The notes beneath the pieces are model-generated. The model did no database searches, was not told the DNA's origin, and saw only the letters and a list, made by a program, of their open reading frames with translations. Positions 1 through 12,120 of a DNA stretch of 64,000 nt are shown piece after piece. The position numbers and the translations under genes are program-made. The DNA comes from Dromiciops gliroides (Eukaryota > Chordata > Mammalia > Microbiotheria > Microbiotheriidae): positions 3,932,223 to 3,996,222 of the forward strand of contig NC_057866.1 of the NCBI RefSeq assembly GCF_019393635.1, written 5' to 3'. The first letter of the stretch is position 1; each line of letters begins with the position of its first letter.

Positions 1-200
1 GGGTGACTGTGGGGTTGGGCTCGACTCCTGTATTAGCACAGCAGCTCCCTCCTTCTGACCTTCCAAGCCATTCTTGGTTAGAAGATGATTTTAGCACATT
101 TTTCTATGAGTTTTGCTGCTCTGGGCATTTTCCTATGGCATTATTTGGATGTTTTTTGGCGTGATTGTGTCATGAGTCCAGGAGCTCACTTGAGATGACT
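1..200 (-). mobile_element. L1 5'-end fragment (antisense)
   Basis: Resembles, in the same orientation, the antisense L1 5' UTR seen at 26.9-27.1 kb: a TTTTGCTGCTCTGG block, then a T/G-rich stretch and a GAGCTCACTTGAG end. It is cut by the window edge. Bases 200-360 are not recognised. Confidence 0.4.
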
Positions 201-1204
201 TCTTTAACATGGTCATTGCAACCAAGGTGATGAGGAAGGTGAAGGGCATTGGGTCTTACCATATCAGGATTATTTGAAGAAACTGTGTGGTGGCCATATT
301 TTGAACTTTTCTTGCTGACTCTTGGTCTGACGCTCTATCTAATGTGCCACCTAGCTGTCCATGTTGTTCTGATCCAAACCCAAGTGAGGAACTTATTAAA
401 AACGCAATTGGCAAAATGGTAAAGGATGTGAAAAAGCTGGCTGGGGAAAATAATTCCTTAAGAATCAGAATTGGACAGATGGAAGCTAATGACTCAATGA
501 GACAATAGGAAGAAGTAAAGCAGAATCAAAAGAATATAAAAGTAGAAGAAAATGTAAAATATCTCTTCAGGAAAACAACAAACCTGGAAAATAGATCCAT
601 GAGGGACAACCTAAAAATAATTGGATTACCTGAGGATTATGATCAAAACAAAGAGCCTAGACTACTTATTTCATGACATTATCAAGAAGAACTGCCCCAA
701 CCAGAGGAAAATAATCATCATTAAAAGAATCGACTGATCACCTCCTGAACGAGTTCCCAAAATGAAAACTCCAAGGAATATCATAACTAAATTCCAAAAT
801 TATCAATTAAAGGAGAAAATACTGCAAGCAGTCAGAAAGAAACAATTTAAACATCAAGGAACAACAATCAGAATTACACAGGACCTGGTAACTTCAACAT
901 TAAAGGATTGAAGGGCTTGGAATATGATATTCCAGAGGGCAAAGGAACTGAGATTACAACCAAGAATGTACTACTCGGTAAAATTATGTATAATATCTCA
1001 GGGGAAAAGATGGGCATTCAATGAAATAGGGGACTTTAAAACTTTCCTAATGAAAAGCCCAGAAGTGAACAGAAAATTCAATCTACAAATACAAGACTCA
1101 AGAGATGCATGAAAAGGTAATACAGGGGAAAACCAAAAACATATTCAATAAGGTTAAAATGTTTATATCCCTACACAGAAAGAAGATACTTGTAACTCTT
1201 TCTC

Positions 1205-1292
1205 TCTCTCTTTTTACAGAGCAATGAGGGTTAAGTGAGTTGCCCAGGGTCAGACAGCTAGTAAGTGTCAAGTGTCTGAGGCTGATACATGT
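1205..1292 (-). mobile_element. Short SINE fragment inside L1
   Basis: Reverse complement of the SINE 3' half (GCAATGAGGGTTAAGTGAG, CAGACAGCTAGTAAGTGTCA). It stops before the usual tRNA-like head. It sits between ORF1 and the spacer of the host L1. Confidence 0.75.
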
Positions 1293-2574
1293 GACTCTTG
1301 AGAACTGTATCTTTATTAAGGCAGATAGAAGGAGTACACACAGATAGGTATGGGTATAAGCTGATTCTGATGTGATGATGTTAAAAAAAAACTTAGGGGG
1401 TAACAAAAAGGATTATACTGGGAGAAGAGGAAAGGGAAGGCAGGCAGAATGGGGAAAACTCACATCAGATTAAGAGGCACAAAAGACCTATTACAACAGA
1501 GGGGGAAAAGGAGGGTTGAACATTGTGTAGACCTTATTTTTATCTGATTTGGCTCAAAGAAGGAATAACATAGACAGTTGGGTATAGAATTTTAGCTTAC
1601 TCTATAGGGAAGTAAAAGGGGAAAGGGAAAATAAAAGGATGAGGTGCTGATAGAAAGGAAGGTAAAACTAGGAGGTGAAAGGGGAAAGGGCAAAAAAGAG
1701 GTAAGACTGATAGAAGGGAAGGTAGACTGAGGGAGGTGGTGGCCAGAAACAAAACACTGGTGAGAAGGAACAGGGGGAAAGGAAGGAGAAAAGTATAAAC
1801 AAGGGGAAAAATAGGATGCTGGGAAATACAGTTAGTAATCATAACTGTGAATGTGAATGGGATGAACTCTACTATAAAACAGAAGCAGATAGCAGAGTAG
1901 AATAAAAAACAGAATTCTACAATATGTTGTTCACATTTGAAGCAGAGAGATATATACAGAGTAAAGGTAAAAGGCTGGAACAGAATATATTACACTTCAG
2001 CTGAAGTAAAAAAAAAAGCAGGGGTAGTAATCCTTATCTCAGACAAAGCAAAAGCAAAAATTGACCTAATTAAAAGAGATAAGAAAGGAAACTACATCTT
2101 GCTAAAAGGTACCATAGACAATGAAGTAATAAATACTAAACATGTATGCACCAAGTGGTACAGCATCCAAATTCTTAGAGAAGAAGTTAAGTGAGTTACA
2201 GGAAGAAATAGATAGAAAAACTATATTAGAGGAGGACTTCGACCTCCGCCTCTCAGAACTAGATAAATCTAAACACAAAATTAATAAGGAGATGAATAGA
2301 ATTTTAGAAAAATTAAATATGACAGATTTCTGGAGAAAACTGAAAGGGGATAGAAATTAATATACTTTTTTTCTCAGTGGTACAAGGTACCTACACAAAA
2401 ATTGACTAAGTATTAGGTCATAAAAACCTCACAGTCAAATGTAGAAAGGCAGAAATAGTAAATACATCCTCTTCAGGTCATGATGCAATAGAAATTATGT
2501 GTAATAAAAGGCCATGGGATGAGAGACAAAAAATTAATTGGAAACTAAATAATCTCATCCTAAAGAATGAGTGG

Positions 2575-2719
2575 GGTGGGGTGGCTAGGTGGTGCAGTGG
2601 ATAAAGCACTGGCCCTGGATTCAGGAGTACCTGCATTCAAATCCAGCCTCAGACACTTGACACTTGCTAGCTGTGTGACCCTGGGCAAGTCACTTAACGC
2701 CCATATCCCCACAAAAAAA
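2575..2719 (+). mobile_element. Short tRNA-like SINE with target-site duplication
   Basis: Complete copy from GGCTAGGTGGTGCAGTGG to an A-rich tail, flanked by AATGAGTGG at 2,566-2,574 and 2,720-2,728. It interrupts ORF2 of the host L1. Confidence 0.9.
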
Positions 2720-4923
2720 AATGAGTGGATCAAACAACAAATAATAGAAACAATCAATAACTTCATCCAAGGGAATGACAATAATGAGATAACATAAAAT
2801 GTATGGGATGCAGCCAAAGTAGTTCTTAGGGGAAATTTTATCTCTCTAAATGCCTACATGAATAAAATAGTGAAAGCGGAGATCAATGAATTGGGAATGC
2901 AATTAAAACAGCTAGAAAAAGAACAAATTAAAAATGTCCAATTAAATACCAAATTAGAACTGAAAATTAAAGGAGATATTATTAAAATCAAAAGTAAGAA
3001 AACTATAGAATTAATAAATAAAATAAGAACTGGTTCTGTGGAAAAAAACCAATTAAATAGATAAAACTTTCTTTAATTTGATTTTAAAAAAGAAAGAATA
3101 AAACCAAATTACCAGCATCAAAAATGTAAAGGGTGAACTCACCATCAATGAAGAGGAAATTAAAGCAATAATTAAGAGTTATTTTGCCCAACTGTATGCC
3201 AATAAATTTGACAATCTAAATGAAATGGATGAATATTTACAAAAATATAAACTGCCCAAATTAACAGAAGAGGAAATCAAAACCTCATATAAGCCCATTT
3301 TAGAAAAAGAAATTGAAGAAGCTATCAATGAACTCCCTAAGAAAAAATCTACAGGGCCAGATGGATTTACAAGTGAATTCTACCAAACATTTAAAGAACA
3401 ATTAATACCAATACTATACAAACTATTTGGAAAAATAAGTGAAGAAATAATCAAACTAAATTCCTTTTATGAGATAACTGTGGTGCTGACACCTAAACCA
3501 GGAAGAACAAAGGCAGAGAAAGAAAATTATAGACCAATCTACCTAATGAATATTGATGCAAAAAATCTAAGTAAAATATTAGCAAAGAGATTACATCAAT
3601 TTATCACCAACTTATCACTGTGACCAGGTGGCATTTATACCAGGACTGCAGGGCTAGTTCAATTTTAGGAAAACTATCAACATAATCAACCACATCAGTA
3701 AAAAAACTAACAGAAACCATATGATTATCTCAATAAATGCAGAGAAAGTTTCTGACAAAATACAGCACCCATTCCTATTAAAAAACATTAGAGAGCATAG
3801 GAATAAATGGAGTTTTCTTTAAGATGAGAAGTAGATACCTAAAACCACCAGCAAGCATTATATGTAATGGGAATAAGTTAGAAGCATTCCTACTAAGCTC
3901 AGGGGTGAAATAAGGATGTCCATTATTACCACTCTTTGTACTAGAAATGTCAGCCTTAGCAATAAGAGAAGAAAAAGAAATTTAAGGAATTAGAATAGGC
4001 AAGGAAAATCCTAAAGAGTCAACTAAAAAAACTACTTGAAACAATTAACAACTTTAGTAAAGTTGCAGGATATAAAATAAATCTACATAAATCATCGCCA
4101 TTTCTACATATGACCAACAAAGTCCAGCAGCAAGAGATAGAAAGAGAAATTTCATTTAAAATAATTGTAGACAATATAAAATATTTGGACGTCTACCTGC
4201 CAAGGTAAACCCAGAAACTATACGAACACAATTACAAAACACTTTTCGCACAAATAAAATCAGATCTAAACAAATGGAAAAATATCAATTGTTCATGGGC
4301 AGGCCATGCTAATATAATAAAAATGGCAATTCCACCCAAATTAATTTACTTAGTGCCATACCAATCAAACTACCAAAAAAATTTTCATAGAGCTAGAATA
4401 AACAATCACAAAATTCATATGGAAGAACAAAAGGTCAAGGATATCAAGGGAATTAATGAAAAAATGTAAGGGAAGGTGGCCTAGCTGTATCATTTCTAAA
4501 GCTATATTATAAAGCAGCAACTATCAAAATTATTTGGTACTGGCTAAGAAATAGAGAAGTAGATCAATGGAATAGGTTAGGCACACAAAACACAGCAGTA
4601 AATGATTATAATAATCTCTTGTCTGATAAACCCAAAGACTCTAACCTCCAGGATAAGAACTTACTATTTGACAAAAACTGCTGGGAAAGCTGGAAAATGG
4701 TATAGCAGAAACTAGGCATAAACCAACATTGTATACCATACACCAAAGTAAAGTCAAAATGAGCACATGATTTAGACATGAAGGGTGATACCACAGGAAA
4801 ATTAGAAAAGGAAGGAATAGTTGTCAGATCTATGGAGAGGGGAAGAATGCATGATGAAACATGAGAAAGAGAACATTATGAAATGCAGAGTCAATCATTT
4901 TTATTACTTTAAATTAAAAAGGG

Positions 4924-6010
4924 ATGGGGGCGGAGCCAACATGGTGGAGGAAAGACATTAAACGCATAGAGCTCCTGATACAATCACCCCAAAAATAGCA
5001 ATAAAAGAACCTTTGGAGCAGAAAAATACACAAAAATATGGGCTGAGAGTTTTCTCCAGCTATAGATAGTTTTCAGGGGGCCGTGCTGGGCCACAAATAA
5101 AGCCTAACCCTGCAAGGCTGGGACACCAGACACCCGCCCGAGGAATTTGCCCCAGTGTCTCTGAATTGGCTGCAGCACCAGGGTCTTCTGGAACCGAGTG
5201 GTAGGGTTGAATGGCCAGGGGTGTAAGTGCAGGGGTACCAGTGGACTGGGGGGAAGGATTCAACTGTCCCAACCCAGCAGGGAACCAGGAAGAAATCCCG
5301 AGTGGCAGGAGGCCCAGATAGGGGAGAGGAACAGGGGAACAGGCTCATCGAAGCTAAAAACCACACCACAGAAAGCTTTGCTGGTTGGTTGTTTAGTAAG
5401 TAGGCTTGAGGTTATCTCTGGACCAGAGAACAGGCCAGGTGAGATTAAAACCTGCCCTACCTCAAACCAAAACACCTGGGACCCTCTGAAGCTGGGAACA
5501 GGAGCAGAGCCAAGAAGCAGCCCTGCCCCACCCCCTCCCCAATGGAGAGTTAAAAATCAAATAAAAGTGAGACCAGGCAGGCTGAGAAGAAGCCCAATCA
5601 TCCCCGGGGCCATGCTGTAGCTCGAACAGTGTGTCCTGGAAGCAGCGCCATACTTTAAGAAGGAGTTAAAAGCCAAGAAATAGTAAGCCAGGATGAGGAG
5701 GCGGAGAAAGTAGAAAACCATCGAAAACTTCTTTGAGGGTAAGGTAGACCACAATACAACCTCAGAAGAAGAAGATAATAACAGGGTCAAAGTTCCAACA
5801 TCCAAAGCTTCCAAGAAAAATATGAACTGGTCTCAGGCCACAGAAGCTCTCAAAAGGGACTTAGAAGAGAAAGTAGGAGAAATAGAAAGAAGATGTAGAG
5901 AAAGGGGGGAAAGAATGGAAAGAGAAATGAGAGCGATGCAGGAAAGTCATGAGAAAAAAGTCAACAGTTTGAATAGCCAAATGGAAAAGGAGATTAAAAA
6001 ACTGTCTGAC
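4924..6010 (+). mobile_element. Second L1: intact 5' end, 3'-truncated, nested
   Basis: Begins with the L1 5' end (GGGGGCGGAGCCAACATGG), continues through a GC-rich 5' UTR to about 5,640, then ORF1. The ORF1 coiled-coil is open at 5,822-6,076 (ATEALKRDLEEKVGEIERR ... KKVNSLNSQMEKEIKKLS). Sequence after 6,010 belongs to the older L1. The 13-bp direct repeat AAATTAAAAAGGG flanks it at 4,911-4,923 and 6,011-6,023. No ORF2, 3' UTR or clear poly(A) belongs to this copy. Confidence 0.75.
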
Positions 6011-7186
6011 AAATTAAAAAGGGTTTGCACATACAAAACCAATGCAAACAAGATTAGAAGGAAAGCAGAAAGGTAGGACACAATTTTATAGACAGTGTTT
6101 CTGATAAAGGTCTCATATCTAAAATATATAGAGAAATGAGTCAAATATATAAGAATATAAATCATTCCCCAATTAATAAATGATCAAAGGATATGAACAG
6201 GCAGTTTTCAGATGAAGAAATTAAAGCTATCTACAACCATATGAAAAAATGTTCTCAATCACTATTTATTAGATAATTGCAAATTAAAACAACTCTGAGG
6301 TACCACCTCACACCTATCCAATTGACTAATATGACAAAAAAGGAAAATGATAAATGTTGGAGAAGATGTGGGGAATTAGTACACTAATACATAGTTGATG
6401 GAGCTGTGAACTGATCCAACCATTCTGGAGAGCAATTTGGAACCATGCTCCAAAGGCTAAAACTGTGCATCCCCCTTTGATCCAGCAATACCATTACTAG
6501 GTCTAAATCTCAAAGAGATCATACAAAAATATTTATAGCTGCTCTATTTGTGGTGGTAAAGAATTGGAAATTGAGGTGATGTTCATCAATTGTGGAATGG
6601 CTAAACAAGTTGTGGTATATGAATGTAATGGAATACTATTGTGCTGTAAGAAATGATAAGCAGATGGATTTCAGAAAAAACCTGGAGAGACTTACATGAA
6701 TTGATGCTTAGTGAAATGACCAGAACCGAGAACATTGTACACAGTATCAACAATATTGTGTTATGATCAACTCTAAGAGACATAACTCTTCTCAGCAATA
6801 CAATGATCTAAGACAATGCCAAAAGACTCATGGCTGAAAATGCTCTCCACATTCAGAAAAAGAACTATGGTGTTTGAATGCAGAATGAAGCATACTATTT
6901 TCACTTTTGTTATTGCTTTTTGTTGTGGTTGTTGTTTATTCTTTCTTGCATTTTTTCCTTTTTGTTCTGATTCTTTTCCTAAAACATGACTAATGTGGAA
7001 ATATGTTTAACATGATTGTAATGTAAAACCTATATAAAATTGCTTGATGGCCTTGGGAGGGGGGAGGGAAGGGAGGATGGGAGAAAAATTTGAAACAAAA
7101 ATATCTTTACATGTAATTGGAAAAAAATTAAAAATAAAAATAAAAATATTGAAAAGTATGTTACATGTAATTAGAAAAAATAAAAT

Positions 7187-7849
7187 GCTATTTATATTTT
7201 TGAAAATGACCCTTTGAGACAGGGGTGGGGGGAGGAAGAAGAAAGATATATTGAGAATTATAGATGATATATCTGTCTCCATCTCTTTATTTTTATCTCT
7301 ATCTCTATATCCCCCTCTGTCTCTGCTTCTCTCTCTAAGTATATTTCTATATAAATCTAGAGCTATCTATACTTTAAAAAAAAATCACAAACAAAAGAAA
7401 AAAGTCAGAGCTGGGATTCTAGTCCCACACTGGGCTAACTCAGAGGTCTCAATTCTTTTCTCAGAGAAAAGATGATAGGGCCTCACATTGTATCTATGAC
7501 TATAGATCTTGACAGAAGGACAAATGGAAATGCAGAATGGAGTTGGAAGAAGTCTCAGGACAGTACTGAGAATTCTTAATTCAGTCTCTCTTGCCCTCGT
7601 TGAACAGTGGGGGCAGAGAAGGAGGGGACTTAATTCTTACTGTCTCCATGATCCTTTTAAAACTGCTTCATGACTTCTGAGAGACCAGACTCCTGTACGT
7701 GGCCACAAACTCTGGGATTGATATGGAAACTGTCTTTCTCTTACATTAATTTCCCATCAGGGCAGAGAGAAAATATTATTCCTAAAGAAAAGGGACCTCC
7801 CTGGGGTGATTGATCTGGAGATAATCTCTTATCCTTTGCCTGTGGGGTT
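7187..7849. other. No gene seen; simple repeat
   Basis: A pyrimidine-rich (TCTCTA/TCTCTG)n stretch lies at about 7,270-7,350. The rest is unique-looking sequence with no recognisable coding exon on either strand. Confidence 0.5.
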
Positions 7850-8010
7850 TGACTTCAGGACACTGATGAGACTTAGAGATAGAACAAGACTTATCAAAAG
7901 TTTGGACAATCCTGTGATTTCCTGTGCAACATCACTGGCCAATCAGACTCCAAGGATTCTTAAATGATATCCCCTTAGGGTACTTATCTCACCATCTTTG
8001 CTGACTGTTC
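7850..8010 (-). promoter_or_regulatory. Orphan MRGPR-type promoter/first-exon module (copy 0)
   Basis: Read on the minus strand this has the same order of blocks as the modules at 13.1, 39.8 and 55.1 kb: GAGATAAGTACCCTAAGGG, then GGAGTCTGATTGGCCAGTG with the CCAAT box at about 7,935-7,950, then GCACAGGAAATCACAGGA and TTTTGATAAGTCTTGTTC. The last block matches module 1 (TCTTGATAATTCTTGTTC) closely. It points leftwards. No receptor exon lies between it and position 1, where L1 sequence dominates. A splice donor is not obvious. Its coding exon may lie outside the window or may have been lost. Confidence 0.65.
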
Positions 8011-8404
8011 ATCTCCTGCTCTTCCCCTGATGTCTTGTGACCTGCCCATCCCCAACCTTCATGGTCACTAAGGCCAATGTTCTCTGTTTCTAGACAACTT
8101 TTTATAAACTAACCCTTCTATATGACAGGCATGACTAAGGCATGAGTATTTCCCCCCCCAAAGCTCCAGCTTTGTCTGAGATCCTTGCTCTTTTCCATGT
8201 AATGATTCCAAATTTATTTGTGAAATATGATTTTTCTTTTTTCTTATTGTAGTAATGTACCATTTATTTCATTTTATTCCCAAAATATTTTGTCAACATT
8301 CAGTTTTTTTTAATACATCATCTTTCCTTTTGAATATACTGCTTCTCTTCCCCTAAACAGTAAGACAGAGTAAATGAAAAAGGAAAAAAAATAAATTTGA
8401 CTAA

Positions 8405-8665
8405 ACTACTTATCACTTAGGTGATGAAGTGGATAGAGTGCTGGGCCTGGAGTCAGAAAGACTTGAATTCCTGAGCTCAAATCTGGTTTCAGCTACTTAT
8501 TAGCTATGTCACCCTGGCTAAGTCACTTAACCCAGCTTCCGTTTCTTCATTTGTGAAATGAGCTGGAGAAGACAATGGAAAATCACTCCAGTATTGTGCG
8601 AAGAGAACCCCAAATGTGGTCACAAAGAGTCACGCATAACTGAAAACAGAACAATAATAGCAACA
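8405..8665 (+). mobile_element. Long SINE (CORE/MIR-like marsupial type)
   Basis: tRNA-like head (TAGGTGATGAAGTGGATAGA) followed by the longer body GAAATGAGCTGGAGAAGACA, CACTCCAGTATTGTGCGAAG and the tail GTCACAAAGAGTCACGCATA. Diverged, with no clear duplication at its ends. Confidence 0.8.
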
Positions 8666-8868
8666 ACATAACCCCCCACCTCTGGGAGTTCATTTTTTAG
8701 TTCTTTTTTTCCAGAACAAAGTCTCTTGTTCATTTTAAAAATGCAGTATTATGTTTTTAATGTTTTCCCCCTTTTTATTAGCATTTTTTGTTGATGTAAA
8801 CACATGTTTTCCTCATGTACCTCACTTAAATTGACATTGTTTAAGTTTTCTCAGTTTCTCTGAATTCA

Positions 8869-8913
8869 GTCAATAGACATTTATTGAGTGCTTACTATGC
8901 ACCACATGTTTTG
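8869..8913 (-). mobile_element. L2-like 3' end fragment
   Basis: CATTTATTGAGTGCTTACTA is the reverse complement of the L2 3' end. The flanking A/T-rich DNA at 8,666-9,280 shows no gene. Confidence 0.5.
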
Positions 8914-9291
8914 TTTAAATTCCATATAAAAGTTATCTTGTATATTTTGTCATTATCTTTATCTCTTAGTTAAGATCTCTCCCCCTAATAAATACAACTG
9001 AATCATTAAAAATTATGAAAAGAAAGGATTCAACAAGCATTAGAAAGGAGATCAGTGGAAGAAGTTCAAAGTATGGAGAACCAGGAAGAGAATAGACAGT
9101 CAACACAACAATATACTTGGAAAGAAAAAAAGCAGTTGAGTTCTGTGTCATTGTAATGACTGAACTTGGCTGCAGAAATGCCAGGAGAAAATGTCCTATT
9201 TCTTGCATAGTTGGGGCCTATGGGCATAGACTGTTACATAGACAATACAGTTCAACTGATGTGTGGGTTAGGTTTGCTGACATGCCTTTTT

Positions 9292-9434
9292 TTTTTTTTA
9301 GTGAGGCAATTGGGGTTAAGTGACTTGCCCAGGGTCACAAGCTAGTAAGTGTTAAGTGTCTGAGGCCGGATTTGAACTCAGGTACTCCTGACTCCAGGGC
9401 CAGTGCTCTATCCACTGTACCACCTAGCTACCCC
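9292..9434 (-). mobile_element. Short SINE with target-site duplication
   Basis: Poly(T), then AGTGAGGCAATTGGGGTTAA down to CCACCTAGCTACCCC. TGACATGCCTTTT repeats on both sides (from about 9,278 and 9,439). Confidence 0.9.
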
Positions 9435-9854
9435 TTATTGACATGCCTTTTTAATTTCTTTTTTTTTTTTTCCTGTTTATAACCCAAGGTTCAATCCTTG
9501 ACACTTGCATAAGACTGTCTTCATTGATGGAGAGCATAATTACTTGATACTCTGTGTCAACTTAAGGGATGGAGTTGGCAAGAGTTTCAGGAGGAGCGTT
9601 CTTCTTTGAGCTTTGAGAAAACACATGTGGTTCCAAGTTTTCTGGAAGGAGAGGGAGAAAGCTTTGGGAGAAACTCAAATTATATTTGAGACAGAGCATG
9701 TCCGTATTTCCAGACTGTCATACTTGAGATTTTGAGGGATTTCCCCTCAGATAATATCTGTCTGTGAGATTGGGATTCTCTGTCAGTGTTTCATCCTGAG
9801 TCGTCTGGGATCACTCTGATTAGTCATTATTTTGGTGAGATTTCTTAAATCTTT

Positions 9855-10015
9855 CAAAGTGGTTTCTTTTTACGATGTTGTTATTGCTTTTACATTGTTT
9901 TGTTGGCTTTTCTCACTTCACTCTGTATCAGTTCATTCAAGTCTTCACCACTTCCTTTCAATAGTCTTTCTTACAGCCCAGTATAATTCCATTATATTTT
10001 TATAACACAATTTCT
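9855..10015 (-). mobile_element. L1 3'-region fragment
   Basis: Reverse complement of the L1 ORF2/3' region (CACTCTGTATCAGTTCATTC; CCCAGTATAATTCCATTATA). It is cut by the following SINE. Confidence 0.55.
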
Positions 10016-10018
10016 TGG

Positions 10019-10273
10019 TTGTTGTTCAGTTATTTTTCAGTCATATCCAATTCTTTATGACCATATTTAGGATTTTCTTCACAAAGACACTGGAGTGGCT
10101 TGTCATTTTCTTCTCCAACTCATTTTACATACAAAGAAACTAATGATAACAGGGTCGAGTAACTTGCCCAAAGTCACAAAGCTAGTGTCTGAGACCAGAT
10201 TTGAACTCAGGAAGATGAGTCTTCCTGCCTGCAGCTCCTCCCCACTCAGTCCTCTAATCATTGTTCCACCTCA
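10019..10273 (-). mobile_element. Long SINE
   Basis: GTTGTTGTTCAGTTATTTTT, ACTGGAGTGGCTTGTCATTT and AACTTGCCCAAAGTCACAAA read as the reverse complement of the long SINE. Diverged. Confidence 0.75.
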
Positions 10274-10461
10274 CTAAAATAATCTCTCTTATTAATTACC
10301 CCCCTCCATTTCTTGACCTACATTAAACTATTTGGATGATTGCTGCTTCAGAATATAGTTTGAGAACTAACATGGCTAGGCCCCTTGAAATTTTTTGGTC
10401 ATTCTCTTCTTTGGGATTCTTGATATTTTGTAACTCCAGATGAGTCTGGTTAATATTTTAT

Positions 10462-10692
10462 TGTTTTATTGTTGTTCAGTTGTTTCAGTCATGTCTGACT
10501 CTTCATGACCCCATGGACCTCTGTCCATGGAATTTTCTTGGCAAAAATACTGGAGTGGTTTGCCATTTCCTTTTCCAGTTGCAAACAGAGATTAAGTGAC
10601 TTGCCCGAGGTCACAAAGCTAGTAAGCATTTGAGGCTGGATTTGGACCCAGTCTTCCTGACTCAAAGCCCAGTGCTCTATTCACCAGGTAGA
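10462..10692 (-). mobile_element. Long SINE
   Basis: GTTGTTCAGTTGTTTCAGTC, CTGGAGTGGTTTGCCATTTC and the GTCACAAAGCTAGTAAGC block. Same family and orientation as the copy 190 bp to the left. Confidence 0.8.
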
Positions 10693-10734
10693 TACTAGGT
10701 AGAAAGTTCTCTACCCAACTAACTTCCCCCCAAA

Positions 10735-10820
10735 TATTTTTTTCTGTTTAGAATTTTATTTTTCAAAATATATGTAAAAACAAATTTTGACATCAACTTT
10801 TTAAAAACTTTGTGTTGCAG
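10735..10820 (-). mobile_element. L1 3'-end tail
   Basis: TTTAGAATTTTATTTTTCAA is the reverse complement of an L1 3' end. The short SINE inserted next to it begins within 15 bp. Confidence 0.45.
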
Positions 10821-10829
10821 GGACATCTA

Positions 10830-10972
10830 GGTGGCACAGTGGATATAGCACCAGTCTTGCATTCAGGAGGACCTGAGTTCAAATCCAGCCTCAGACACTT
10901 AACACTTACTAGCTATGTGACCCTGGGAAAGTCACTTAACCCCCATTGCCCTGCAAAAAACAAACAAAAAAC
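10830..10972 (+). mobile_element. Short SINE
   Basis: From ATCTAGGTGGCACAGTGG to CCATTGCCCTGCAAAAAACA. Complete but moderately diverged. Confidence 0.85.
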
Positions 10973-11790
10973 CTCCCCAAAATTTTGTGTTCCAACTTCT
11001 CTTCCTCCATCCCTCCTGTTTGGGACAAAATTGCCTCAGTTTACTCAAATAACTTGAGGAGACCACCAAGTCAAGCAGAGACAGTTTTATTTCATTCTCA
11101 TGAGAACAGGCAACCCCATGCCAGAGATGAGGTCTGCAGTAATGAGCTCATGATTTGGATTTCTTTGGAGATTTTGAGGGGGGGTCCCCTTGTGCACAGG
11201 GTGAGCTCACAATCTAACATCTAATCCTGTCTCACCCAAGATGCATGTTTAGCTCATGATTATGGTATGGATGCATGGTCAGCTATGTCTGAGAGCTGGG
11301 GGGAAAGGGGAGGGGGAAAAGGTCAAACCAAGGGAGGGGGAAAGGGTGAAACCATAGGAGTGGTAAAACCACTCCAAACCACTCCACTGGGGTAAGGAGG
11401 GGTGGTAGGGGTGGGGGGAGGGAGTGATGGTACTAGGAGCTGGTACCAGGGGGAGTTAGGATTTAGGAATGCAAAAGCGGGGGGGGGGGGTAGTATCTGT
11501 GTGGGGCCCACTCTAGCACTAACAGGAGACATCTTCTCCTGTCTGGTCATGAGGTGTGTTGTAGCAACAGCATAACTAACCCATAACAAGGAGTGGGGGG
11601 AAAGGGGTACCAGGGTACATCAGGTTCAGTAAGGCAAAATACATTTCTATTATAATCTATGGAATATAACATGAATAAAATAATCTGACTATAATAGGGA
11701 CTGGGGGATGGGAACTTTCCAGACCCCATCCTCAGAATCTGAACTGACTCAAATCCACCTATCCCATACACTCCCCATCCCCACCCCCAA
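10973..11790. other. No gene seen; G-rich tracts
   Basis: Contains purine/G-rich runs at 11,295-11,480, including an uninterrupted G run near 11,480. Open frames here follow the skewed base composition and show no protein family. Confidence 0.4.
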
Positions 11791-12120
11791 GAACTCAAGC
11801 AATTCAATATAAGTTATACATGAATAGTCATGCAAAACATCTCTACATTAGCCAGGTTGTGAAAGAAAACACAAAAACAAAACTTCAGATTAAAGAAGTA
11901 TCAAAAAATATTATGCTTCAATCTGTTTTCAGATACCATCAGTTCTTTCTCTGTAGATAGACTACAATTTTATTGCACTGTTGAAAATAACCACATCTTA
12001 CACAGCAGATCATCTTACACTATTGCTGTTATTTTGTATACAGTACATTTCTCTCTGCTTTAGTTCATGTGGGTCTTTTCAGGTTTTTCTGATAGCATCC
12101 TGTTCATCATAACTTTTATA
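11790..12120 (-). mobile_element. L1 3'-UTR fragment
   Basis: Reverse complement of the L1 3' UTR (AGTCATGCAAAACATCTCTA ... CAGTTCTTTCTCTGTAGATA). A further L1-tail-like stretch lies at 12,660-12,715. Sequence between and after, to 13,080, shows no gene. Confidence 0.55.

Larger units (their letters stand above)
365..7186 (+). mobile_element. L1 LINE, old, near full-length, with nested insertions
   Basis: ORF1 remains run about 400-1,115; the C-terminal part is an open stretch reading RAKELRLQPRMYYSVKL. The purine-rich inter-ORF spacer spans about 1,300-1,850. ORF2 runs from about 1,935: endonuclease-like sequence (KVKGWNRIYYTSAEVKKKAG), then reverse transcriptase-like sequence at 3,225-3,623 ([33 protein letters not shown]). 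The block that normally carries the catalytic FADD appears to be missing near 3,995-4,020. ORF2 resumes after the nested L1 at 6,024 and ends in an A-rich tail near 7,120-7,186. Many in-frame stops make it non-autonomous. Insertions: short SINEs at about 1,205 and 2,575, and a second L1 at 4,924. Confidence 0.85.

Noticed and set aside
1597-1842. 81-codon minus-strand hydrophobic frame
   Set aside because: Antisense of the purine-rich L1 inter-ORF spacer.
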